From Argentina anserina (Eukaryota; Streptophyta; Magnoliopsida; Rosales; Rosaceae), in assembly GCF_933775445.1 (NCBI RefSeq), contig NC_065877.1:14508001-14572000 (forward strand): a stretch of 64,000 bases of DNA, read 5' to 3'. Within the stretch, counting starts at the first letter, position 1; each line of letters opens with the position of its first letter. This document shows positions 9,985-20,742 of this stretch, piece after piece. The position numbers and the translations under genes are program-made. A model generated the notes under the pieces. It saw only the letters and a list, made by a program, of their open reading frames with translations, did no database searches and had not been told where the DNA came from.

Positions 9985-12900
9985 AATTTCGTCCCGAAAT
10001 TCAAGTTCACTCAATAAACAACTGTGGGTATCCCGTCTTCATATCCGACCCTAGCTTCCATGATGCATCACCTTCATCATGATGGCTCTACAATACCTTG
10101 ACTAGCTCCACTTCCTTCCTCCAAAGCTTCTTTGTGGATCTATTCAAAATACAAACCGGCTCAAAACAAAAGTGGTATTTTCCTTCACTTCAATGGTGTT
10201 ATGATCGATCACATATGCGACACATCAGGATCATACTTCCTCAACATGGAAATGTAGAAGACGTTGTGAACGTCCGACATGCTAGTAGGCAAGGCTAGTT
10301 TTCCCACCTTCTCGAGAATCTCAAAGGCCCAACATACCTCGGCCAACTTTTCTTTCTTGTCAAATCTCACTACACCCAACTTTGGCCCAACAGATAGGTG
10401 ATCGACATGGTCTACCTTAAGTGCCTCATAGGGTACCATGCCGATGCTGGAAGGGTAACTGTCGTTGTAGGCGAACTCAATCAATCTCAAATGATTTCAC
10501 AGCTACCTTAAAATCCAGCATACAAGCTCTCAACCTATCTTTTGTTACCTCAAACTTCCTCCATCAGACAATCTGTCACATGTCATAACAATCATAGTCG
10601 AATGTGAGCTACTCAAAATATAATCATCCTCCCGAAACATAATGATGTTTTCAGCATGGAGGCGTCGACGCCCTCTTTTGTCTAGTTCACCACTCTCTTG
10701 CGATTTGACAGACTATCCTCACGTCATGAGTTAGCTCCTACCACTAAGCATGGTCAAAACTCTCAACATCTAACATGAGTCAAATCAATGATTAACACAT
10801 GCCTACTACTTTCATCACACATAGTGGTTTTCAAATAAACGTGCTTTATCACGACAATACCTTCATGACTTCACCACAATGCATCGCTAGAATAACGAAC
10901 CTACCATTCCTTCCAATCAACAAAATAATCTCCTTTCATGATCATCTTATTATAACCATAAAAAGTTGTCGTGCATGATACCCACTCAAGTACCATATTT
11001 GTATCGGCAACACGATAAAGAAATCTTAACTCATTGAGTTCACAACCACCACAGAACACCACATTGGATTAAGAATTACTCTAAAAAAATTCACCAGAGA
11101 ATCGACTAATATACGCACAAGGCAGTAGAGAACCTCTACCGCCACCACAAGAGTGACGCATTACGCATCCCAACACACTCACCAAAACTTACCGTCGAAA
11201 ATTAATTACAGCTTTCTGCTTCCATGAGTGGTATGCCACAATTTGGGGTTCAAACAAAGAATGTATTTATCTCCCAACGGTGGAACATGAAAAATTAGGT
11301 GAACTTTACAGCGCAAAATCCAACACGACCACAACCGAGATATACTTTACTCCTGGTTCATACATGCCTCAAATGCATGACATACGGTCCCACACAAATG
11401 CCCCAGTGCATCATCTAAGATATTGGTTCCTCCCACCGTTGTAGTACTAATAAGTTTAGTAATTACTTCAACAGAACCCAATATTAGGTCTACCATCTCC
11501 TCAAAACTAACCCAAAATGTTCGCTATACCACCACTCTAAACAGTTGTTTCTTTACTTTCATTAAGAACCCTCATGGCCAACGCATTCGGCCAAAATAAC
11601 TTCTCTGCAAGCAGTAATATAATTGATTACTCTTTATCGTAAAATTTATCCCTTGTTGAACACTTCAGTCAACTTCGCCTTATCCAACAATAAAGAATCT
11701 GATGCATAGAGGGAAAAAAAAACTCTAAGTCTCCAACACTAACACCACTTGCACTTGAAAAGAAGATTTAGTCCTCAACCATTTTCTTACCAGTTAGAAG
11801 GTACTTGTCACGACCAATTCGTTAAAACACCACTAAGCTAAGATCATCTCATACCTTACCTTCAATAGAGTTACTTCACCGCCATTGCGTCTCATTTGGA
11901 CCAGTGGCATTGTGAAGTTCCAATCCCCAACACCAAAATAAATAAATCCTGAAAGACCAGCGTTCTCATTTAAATGCTCATCTAGCAAATAATTAATTCA
12001 TATCGCCACATTGAGATTTCTCCATCACCTTATATTTCTTGCTCAGCCAAGAACAATGTGTAACATCAATTGTCTATAGCCGAACCAAAACAAGTTTGGA
12101 ATGTCACATCGACAAAATGTGAATCTCAATTCAATAATTGTATTACCACTTTATGGACGTATCATACGCCCTACCACTCTGTTACCAATAGCGTTAGAGA
12201 TGCTAGTCACGAAAATTTTCGTTAACCACCTCCAACCTATGGTCTACACATCTCTTACCTGAACGTAATATCTCAACCTTGTTAGGCTTCAACTTAGATT
12301 AGTTGCATAATTAAAATCTAGTCCTTAACATTTAAACACTGAACATCCCTCAATATAGGGTCAACGCTCTCTATCAAGACTCCTTGATAGTTCTCTGCCC
12401 TGATAGGAAACTATATACTCAAACCTGTTAGCATTCCAGTATTTGGATCGCATGTCAAACTCATGGAGTATTGTAGCCTCTCTAAGCTGATCACACCAGT
12501 CATTAAGTCTTTGAATTCATTTGTCTCATTCATACGTCGTCTTCGTTATAGGGGCTATAACACAGTATCTCCTGAAACGTCTCACTTTACTCTGATATCA
12601 CAACGATGTATGTGATAGCTACTTCAGATCCACATACTCAACATATGCCATGACTCAAACTCTCATGACATTATCCGCCTCGAGTCAAAGATACGAAACT
12701 CTGATTTCCTGGGTCTACGAATGAACCCACCATGTCAAAACAATCAATCACCGTGTACTGCGTACTCAACCAATCAATTCCTATGATCACATCATAGGTG
12801 TGATCCGGAATCACGATCAAATAAACAGAGAACTCTCCACTTCCACTCACAATAGGACAAGCCTTTCAGTGTCTCCAATTCGAGGAACACTCCAAATGCG

Positions 12901-13562
12901 AAGTGACACATAAAGAGTTTCTCATAGATGTAGGAGTCAATCCTACCATCTCCTCTACCGAACTATCACTAATAAGTGTCGATATCATCTTCTTCTCTTT
13001 CTCAGGGTACTCAATCATCTCAAAGTAGATTATGATGCCCTCGATCCAGTGGTCCACTACCATATGATCCAGGCCTCTATGAAATAAGACGTTGACAGAC
13101 GATTAAAGTCCTTGATCAACTTAACACACGACTATCGTCGTCTCTAACGACAGTAGCACGGTCAACATGTTCTACCCGTGGAGCAGCCTCCTCGTAAAGG
13201 TTCTCCACATTGCGGACTCGGCCTGCAACCCTACCTCGGCCGCGACCTATCGTCCGTCCTCGGCCCTGTTCACGGCCCTTTTTCCAAATTCATCATCATT
13301 CAACAATTAACACTCAGTCATACATGTGAAGTCTCGGATTCGACAAAATAGATCCAACTAATATCAATCATGAAATCTCAGAAGAAGGTGAATCATCGGA
13401 GTATCGTCACAATACTCTCTACAGGACCAAACCATAAGGTATGGCTCCTAACACTCTCGCGTACCCGGCGACATATCAATACCGAGGAGCATGTGATGGG
13501 TGCCCGCCTGCAGTCGGATCATCGCTCCCGGATGATATTGATAATCACCAAATACGCACTTA
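9985..13562 (-). pseudogene. Decayed gag-pol interior of the young element
   Basis: In minus-strand order: an Arg/Gly-rich stretch around 13180-13280, then a gag-like block with DHWIEGIIIYFEMIEYPEKE (around 13000-13060). A retropepsin-like block follows with TYDVIIGIDW (12771-12803). Far downstream, the end of integrase runs into a chromodomain-type linker (10209-10490), with LIEFAYNDSYPSSIGMVPYE, FEILEKVGKLALP and SMLRKYDPD. The last block joins segments that are widely spaced in intact Tekay/Del-like chromoviruses, so it carries an internal deletion. I see no recognisable reverse transcriptase or RNase H between about 10.5 and 12.7 kb. Many stops are present throughout, and no functional protein can be made. 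Confidence 0.75.
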
Positions 13563-13575
13563 GACTCTGATACCA
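13563..13575 (-). other. Primer-binding site (initiator tRNA-Met type)
   Basis: The minus strand reads TGGTATCAGAGTC just after the end of the right LTR, with a two-base spacer. It complements the 3' end of plant initiator tRNA-Met apart from its last base. This is the common primer for Ty3/gypsy and many copia elements and shows that the right LTR is the 5' LTR. Confidence 0.85.
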
Positions 13576-13577
13576 GC

Positions 13578-16390
13578 TGTAACGACCCCAAAATTCTGAG
13601 CCTAAAAACTCAAAATTCCAAAGTCGTTAAACACTAAACAATTTCACTGAAAACGAAATCATTTAAAATGCCCAGCGGATCATTACTGAGTTCTCAATAC
13701 AACTCAGAAGAACCAATTATTACAACCCAAATTATAATGCAATATTATAACAAATGGAATTGCGTAATTCTCACAACAAACTCACAAGATAGTCACACAA
13801 AATCCTCACACAAGCTGGAGATAAATAACTTCAAGTCCTCTGAGCGGTCCGTCAATTCCCGCTAATCCACACCTGCGGAGTTATCCACTACACCATCGAA
13901 TTGGTGCACCGGGATTGTAAACACAAACCCGGTAAGCTTTACAGCTCGTATGAGTAAAATGAAAATATAACTCGCATATTAATATATATATATACGAAAA
14001 TCCACAAATCAAACAAATATAAATGCACTCATGAGTCAATGGACGGCCCATCTGGTTGTCCCAAAGAAATATGAAAAGAAGCGCTCATGAGAAATTAAGT
14101 AACCCTTCTGGTTACCCAAATGCATTTATAATACGGGTACCAAGAACGCTGGTACACATCTGTTACCCCTCTCGTAATACACCGTCGATATTGGATAGCC
14201 ACCCGCTACCCAACATCTAAAACAATCTGAGTACCTATGAGCAGATAACCACCCGTTACCTCACATGCAGTACTAAGGCAGACAGACTAGAGCTCTAACT
14301 GTATCGTAACTTTCGCCCGGCCAAAGGCTAGGTTCCGACTTGCCAAACACGTACAATAATCTCACATCATATTGTACCAATCACGTCCGAAGACAAATCA
14401 ACATTTTAACAATCTCAATGTTAAAAATCACGTACAATAATCTCACATCATATTGTACCAAAAATCATGTCCGAAGACAAATCAACATTTTAACAATCTC
14501 AATGTTAAAATCACGTACAATAATCTCACATCATATTGTACCAAAAATCATGTCCGAAGACAAATCAACATTTTAACAAACTCAATGTTAAAATCACGTA
14601 CAATAATCTCACATCATATTGTACAAATCAAAATCACATGCTCGATATTTAAATCTCGTCATCGAAATGACATAAATCACGATAAAATCATAACAGTATA
14701 TTATATAGCAAACTATATATATATGTACATATTTACCATTTATACAATATATATATAATCCATTATATCGTATACATGTCATATTTCATAAACACGTCCG
14801 AAGACAAAAACTCGTCCGAAGACAAAACATTTTAACAAACTCATGTTAAAACCACGTACAATAATCACACCTCATATTGTACAAAAATCACATCACATGC
14901 TCAACATTTAATTCTCGTCATTCGAAATGACCAATTCCAATGAATTCATAACAGTATATAATATAGCAAACTATATATATATGTACTTATTACCATTTAT
15001 ACGATATATACGTGATCCACTATATTGTATACGTGTCGTAATTCAATATTAAAAACTCTTGCAAAATCTTGAATCACCACAAGGGTAGATTCGTAAATAA
15101 GTGAGATTTTACTCACCTTCTTTCCTGCGTGCAACTTCCACGACCCTGAAAGTAATTTCCTCACTCGTTTCGTCAGTCACCTAATAGCACGATAAATGCT
15201 TAGAAAATGATACTTAAAATATCAGGTGACGAGTTCAGCACAGCTAAATGTTGTTCATAAAACATTGTTCACGGAACACTGTTCATGTTTACTAATCACT
15301 GTTTTTACTAAACCACTGTTCACAGTTACTGTTTTACCAAAACACTGTTCACAGTTACTGTTTTTACCAAAACACTGTTCACAGTTACTGTTTACCATGT
15401 CACTGTTCAAATTACTGTTACATACCACTATTCATGCCATGGTACTATTCACCGGTACTATTCACAGTCACTATTCATGCGGCGTTACTGTTCACCGACC
15501 GCCACCAATCATCACCAAATTTCATCACCACAACCTAAACAACATTTCCAACAACTTCCTAGTTGACACAAAGTTCTAAATCCGAGCCTAAACAGTCCAA
15601 ACACCGAAGAACATATATTCGGCACTATTCACAAACCCTAGAAATTGAAATTTTGATTCGGGTACTTACACTTCGATTTGGCTCGATTCCTTTTGTGGGA
15701 ATGTTGCTGGGACTGAGACAAGCAAAACCCCCCAAGAATCTCGAGCCATGGTGGCCGGAGGAGGCGGCGCCGCCACAGCAGTAACTTCCGGCGGTTGCTA
15801 CACCGTGTGTGGTTGTCGCAGGAGTGCAAGGCATAGCCCAAAAGATGGAGCTCGTCGAGCCCGTCAGTTTGATAGGTGGCACGACACGAGGCGACGTCGG
15901 ATGGTGGAGAAATCGGCCGGAGAAGTTTTTTTGGGTCGGGTGAACAGTACCCGAGCTCGGGTGAACAGTAACCCGAGCTCGGGTGAACAGTAACCCGAGC
16001 TCGGGTGAACAGTAACCCGAGCTGATTTTTATAAAAATCTGATTTTTAATCTCCTTTCCTTCCTTTTATACTATTTCCAAAATCGGAAACGAACTTCCGA
16101 CGTTAATAACTTTTGCATCCGACGTCCGATTCAAACGCATGATGTGTCCACGAATTCGTATCGATGAGCTCTACGACTTTCGTGAAGGAAGTTTTTGCAA
16201 CCGAGCGACGGAATAAAAGTCGATCTATACGTTGCGGTAACGTTACGTTTTCTAATTAAACGATCCGAGAACGTTTCCGTTTTTGTTTTGAAATGTCGCA
16301 AACCTCCAATTGTCGTCTTGAATTAATTTCACAAGTTTAACACTTAAAAAAATACTCGACATTTAGTTTCTAAAAATTCGGGTTATTACA
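13578..16390 (-). repeat. LTR of the young element (right, 5' LTR)
   Basis: It matches 7172-9965 almost base for base. Main differences are a much shorter AT tract (13982-13993), four instead of two copies of a 22-bp GTGAACAGT-containing unit (about 15950-16022), and scattered single substitutions. Because the two LTRs were identical at insertion, these are mutations since then. The repeat-number changes probably arose by slippage. Confidence 0.92.
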
Positions 16391-16439
16391 CACTTGCTAC
16401 GAGCGGTTTAGGTATGTTTTACTTGGGACATCCCTTGAC

Positions 16440-16676
16440 TGGGGAGTTTGACTGGGGATTTTAGGGGCTCACCATGATACTTCGGATTGAATTAATCACC
16501 AATCTGGGCCAATCTCTAGCCATGGATGCTCCGGAGGCTAGTTAACCCGCGTGCCTAGTCTTGAGATTCTAAGTCGCTCCAGGTCCATGAATGCTCCGGA
16601 GGCTAGTTAACCCGCGTGCCTAGTCCTGAGATCCTAGGTCGCTCTAGGTCCATGGGTGCTCCGGAGGCTAGTTAAT
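16440..16676. repeat. 65-bp tandem repeat (left part)
   Basis: The word CCGGAGGCTAGTTAA recurs at 16531, 16596 and 16661, an exact 65-base period. Each unit also holds CGCGTGCCTAGTC and a TGAGATYCTARGTCGCTC block. The array belongs to the interior of the outer retroelement. The solo LTR cut it in the middle of a GTTAA word, and the array continues after 19637. Positions 16391-16440 are unique outer-element sequence starting with the CACTT duplication. Confidence 0.85.
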
Positions 16677-19637
16677 TGTAACGACCCCAAAATTTCGAGG
16701 TTAAAAACTCAAAATTTTAAAGTCGTTAAACACAAAATAATCTCAATGAAATCGAAATCATTTAAAATGTCACAGCGGATCATTACTGAGTTCTCAATAC
16801 AACTTAGACAAACCAATTATTACAAACCAAATTTTTAATCCATACATAAAATGGAAATGTAATAATCCTCACAATCTCTCACAAAACTCACAAATAAATG
16901 CTCACAAATTCTCACTCACAAATTCACTCTAGAAATCTCACCACAAGCAGGGTAACGAACAACTTCGAGTCTCCGGAGTCGTCTCTCAATCTCTACTAAT
17001 CAACACCTGCGGAAGTATCTCGTACACCATTGAATTGGTGCACCGGGATTGTAAACACAAACCCGGTAAGCTTTACAGCTCGTATGAGTAAAATGAAAAT
17101 ATAACTCGCATATCAATATATACGAAAATCCATAAATCAAACAAATATAAATGCACTCATGAGTCAGGGACGGCCCATCTGGTTGTCCCAAAGAAATATG
17201 AAATGTAACGCTCATGAGAAATTAAGTAACCCTTCTGGTTACCCAAATGCATCTATAATACGGGTACCAAGAACGCTGGTACACATCTGTTACCCCTCTC
17301 GTAATACACCGCCGATATTGGGCAACCACCCGCTACCCAATATCCAAAAATATGAGTACTCATGAGCAGATAACCACCCGTTACCTCACATGCAGGACTC
17401 TGGCAGACAGACTAGAGCTCTAACTGTATCGTAATTTTTGCCCGGCCAAAGGCTAGGTTCCGACTTGCCAAACACGTACAATAATCTCACATCATATTGT
17501 ACCAAACATCAGGTCCGAAGACAAATCACATTTTAACAATCTCCATGTTAAATCACATACAATAATCTCACATCATATTGTACAAATCAAAATCACATGC
17601 TCGATAAAATCTTGTCATCAATATGACATCATCACGATAAAATTATAACAGTATATTATATAGCAAACTATATATATATGTATTTATTTACCATTATTAC
17701 AATACATATATACTCCACTATATCATATACACGTCATAATTTATAAACACGTCCGAAGACAAAACGTTTAACAAACTTCATATTAAAGTCATGTACAAAC
17801 TAATTCACATGCTCGTCATCGAAATGACTAATTTCAAATGAATTCATAACAGTATATAATATAGCAAACTATATATATATATGTACTTATTACCATTTAT
17901 ACAATATATATGTAATCCACTATATCGTATACATGTCGTATTTCAATATTTAATCTCTTGCAAAAATCTTGAAATCACCGCAAGGGTGGATTCATAAATA
18001 TGTGAGATTTTACTCACCTTATCGACTCGAGCGTAATTTCACAATCTCCGAAGATAATTTCTTTCCTTGGTTTATCGATCACCTTGAAAAGATAAGAAAA
18101 GAATTTAGTAACGTTTCGTAAACCTTTAAATGCCGAAACAGTAATAATCGGTTACTGTTCAGCAATTTTCGGTTTTACGAATTTACTGCTCACTGTTACT
18201 ATTCATTGTTCAGGTTCACGTATTTACTATTTGTGTATTACTGTGCAAATACAAATCCAATACGTATCTCTGTACGAGTACATACTGTTTACGTATTTCT
18301 GTACGTATAAATACTATTCAAATGTACGTACTGTCTCGGTAAATAATAATTACTGATTTACCCTTCTGAATTTACTTTTTACCTTTACTAAAAGTAATTT
18401 ATATTGACAATTACCGTATGTAATTAAAATTTACATTTACCGTACGTAAATAAAATTTACATTTACCATACGTAAACAAATTACAAAATTACCCTTCCGG
18501 ATACACTGTTCACGCGCCGCCGCACGTGGCGGCGCGTGGGGTACACGCGCCACCTCCGGCAGGCCGCGCGTGGCGCTCACGCGGCACTCACTGTGGCAGC
18601 GCGTGCGGCACACGCGCCGAGCCTAAAGCCGGCGCGTAGCACGCCACCGCAGCCCTATTCCTCTCCTTTCTCTTCCTCCTCCACCCTGCACGGCCCAAGG
18701 CCACCTCCACACTGCCTCACGCTCCTACACGCGCCGCTTAAAGCGGCGGTGTTCAACACATCCACTCCCTCCTCCGATCGCCACAAATCGAACCAAAAAC
18801 AACAACAATCCAATTACACAATCAACCTACACTAACCCTCACCTCAATCAGACCCTTGGATTGTCGGATCGTCGCCGGAGAGCTCAAGAAGTCGTCGGTG
18901 GAATCACAGGATCTTGGCGTCGTTGGTGGAGCTCCGGCGTTGCGTGCTTGGGCGTGTCGACCTCGGGGTCGACTAAGGAGGGCCGCGCGGTGCTCCAGGG
19001 ACCAGCGGTGAGGGAAACGGCGGCTTGGAGGCGGAGATCGTCGTGCGAAGCAGAGGGAGGCTCGGGGAGAGGGAAGGAGGTCTCGGTGGCGAGCTAGCAC
19101 ATCGCAAGCTCGGAGGTTGGGGAGGATGGTCGCGCGATCCTTCTGGGCATGGCGGTGCGGCCCACGGAGGGCTGGAGGGCACGATCGCCGACGAGGTAGT
19201 TCGGAGGGAGAGAGAGCTCGAAAGAGGAGAGAGAGCTCGAGGGAGGCGCGGGGGTGAGGGAGAGAGAGAATAGGGTTTCTGAAAATGGAAACCCTATTCT
19301 GATTAATTTCCTTTTATACCCCTTTCTAAATCGGAAACTAACTTCTATCGTTAATAACTTTTACATACACCGTCCGATTAGAACGCGTCACATATCCACG
19401 AACTCGTATCGACGAGCCCTACAACTTTCGTGAATGAAGTTTTCTCCGCCGAGCAACGGAATAAAAGTCGATATATACATCGTGGAAACGTAACGTTTTT
19501 CTAATTAAACGTTCCGAGAACGTTTCCGTTTTTCATTTCATAACATCGCAAACAATCACATTCGTTTTAATTGAATTTCACAACTTTATAGAATTCAAAT
19601 CAAACCAAATATTGTTTTGAAAATTAGGGTTATTACA
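16677..19637. mobile_element. Solo LTR related to the young element
   Basis: The element starts TGTAACGACCCC and ends GGGTTATTACA, like the LTRs of the 7172-16390 element. It is flanked by its own target duplication TTAAT (16672-16676 and 19638-19642). No internal domain or second LTR is present, so it is the product of recombination between two LTRs. Much of its length aligns with the intact LTRs, for example 16990-17520 with 7450-8000. It is clearly diverged, and 18100-18830 differs and is GC-rich. It represents an older insertion of the same or a sister family. The small frames in 18536-19273 are compositional artefacts. Confidence 0.9.
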
Positions 19638-20086
19638 TTAATCTGCGTGCCTAACTCTGACTGTTAGTTAACCAATGTGTCTAACACTGAGACCCTAGGC
19701 CACTCTTCACGTCCTAAGCCACATTCCAGGTGCGAGGATGCTCAAGCATTCAGATAACCTATGTGACTGATACGGAGATCCTCGACCACTCGATGCATGG
19801 ATGTTTCAGGGGATAATTAACCCTCGTGCCTAGCCCCGACATCCTAGATCACACTTCGGTTCCATGGACGCTCTGGAGGCTAGTTAACTCCCGAACCTAG
19901 CCCCGAGATCCTAGGTCGCTCTCCGGACATAGATGCTCTGAGTGTTAGTTAACTTATGAGCCGAACATCGAGCTTCGGCGCCACACAACTGGCCGGCCCG
20001 GGTCCCGAGCAATTTGAACTAAGAGATTTGCGCCGAATATAATAATATGAAACTCCTCACCTAAGTTATCTCCTCGACTGGGGACT
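19638..20086. repeat. 65-bp tandem repeat (right part) and outer-element leader
   Basis: Degenerate units of the same 65-bp repeat continue to about 19950, with variants of GGAGGCTAGTTAA, GTGCCTAGCCC and GAGATCCTAGGTC. Then comes unique sequence containing GGTCCCGAGCAATTTG, followed by the right LTR of the outer element. In the minus orientation this is the region just after the 5' LTR. No standard primer-binding site beginning TGG is visible at the LTR junction. Confidence 0.75.
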
Positions 20087-20554
20087 TGTTAACACCTCTC
20101 CCTGAATGAGATAATTCTTAGTTAAATCTCCTCTGATTCCGGTTACCAGACCGATGACTGGCAACCTAGTAACGCCAGGTGCCATGACAACTAGCAAGGT
20201 AACTACATCTCCAATTGAATCTTCGCCATTGACGCCGCCCAAGGTGGCTTGTCTGAACAGTAAATGCATCTTGTACTGGTCCACATTCCCACATTGAAAT
20301 GAGAACCCAGCACTTCTACCAATGCGCCTATAAAAATCTCACATAGATCACCTAAAAATGGTAACGTATTCCTAAGTCTTTAACTCTCGAACTTAAATTC
20401 TGTTTCGGATACTAACTTAAGTTTCGAAGGGTCGAAGGCTGGCGCACCGCTGACTCTTTAACTTGACACGTGTTGTGTACAGGTCTCACTAAGCTGACAC
20501 ATCAGAATACAAGACTATGAGAGGTAAGGTCCCCTGGATTTAGCACTCGTAACA
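20087..20554 (-). repeat. LTR of outer element (right copy)
   Basis: This is the partner of 4844-5304, bounded by TG and CA, with ATAAT directly after it at 20555-20559. In the minus orientation it is the 5' LTR. A TATAAAA-like word lies within it near 20331-20337 on the plus strand, but I cannot tell whether it acts as a promoter. Confidence 0.85.
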
Positions 20555-20559
20555 ATAAT

Positions 20560-20742
20560 CACAAGATGAAATCCAGTAATGGAAGTGATAAGAATAAATG
20601 AGATTTGGAGAGTAAGCATGAACGAAATTGGGAGATTTGCCATTACAAAGAAACTGGAGATAGCTAGATGCGATAATGCGTACGTAGCTTTCATCTTTAC
20701 TATATAGATGATGATAACTACATAGCTCTCTGTCTCATGCAT
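20560..20742 (-). pseudogene. RNase T2-like pseudogene, copy B: start of exon 1
   Basis: On the minus strand, start codons at 20742 and 20694 open a frame with a hydrophobic N-terminus of signal-peptide type, including LAISSFFVMANLPISFMLTL. The frame runs to the duplicated ATAAT. When the retroelement and one copy of the duplication are taken out, the same frame resumes at 4838 without a stop and leads into the WTIDSLRP motif. This piece is therefore the 5' end of the secreted RNase T2-like gene cut by the outer element. A mature N-terminal segment before the first catalytic block seems short compared with typical family members. Confidence 0.6.

Larger units (their letters stand above)
7172..16390 (-). 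mobile_element. Young Ty3/gypsy-type LTR retrotransposon with decayed interior
   Basis: Two near-identical LTRs (7172-9965 and 13578-16390, about 2.8 kb each) bracket 3.6 kb. The 5-base target duplication CACTT stands at 7167-7171 and 16391-16395. Orientation is minus. The sequence TGGTATCAGAGTC lies two bases inside the right LTR and matches a primer-binding site for initiator tRNA-Met. A purine-rich tract abuts the left LTR. By eye I count roughly 15-20 substitutions between the LTRs over about 2.75 kb, plus differences in one AT tract and one tandem repeat. That makes it recent. The interior has only gag, protease and integrase/chromodomain scraps, so it must have been copied by enzymes from a relative. 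Confidence 0.93.
4844..20554 (-). mobile_element. Outer LTR retrotransposon, split by two nested insertions
   Basis: Direct repeats of 461 bp (4844-5304) and 468 bp (20087-20554) begin TGTTAACACC and end CGTAACA. They are flanked by the 5-base duplication ATAAT (4839-4843 and 20555-20559), which proves insertion as one unit. Removing the nested element (7172-16390), the solo LTR (16677-19637) and their target duplications leaves about 3.5 kb, too short for a complete pol. The only coding trace is a decayed gag-like frame on the minus strand, followed by no reverse transcriptase. I could not find a convincing primer-binding site or polypurine tract. The size and content fit a non-autonomous gag-only element (TR-GAG class) or a deleted derivative. 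Its LTRs are visibly diverged from each other, so it is the oldest layer. Confidence 0.85.

Noticed and set aside
18536..19273. Several 70-100-residue Arg/Ala/Gly-rich frames on both strands
   Set aside because: They lie in the GC-rich part of the solo LTR and reflect CpG-rich composition; there are no domains.
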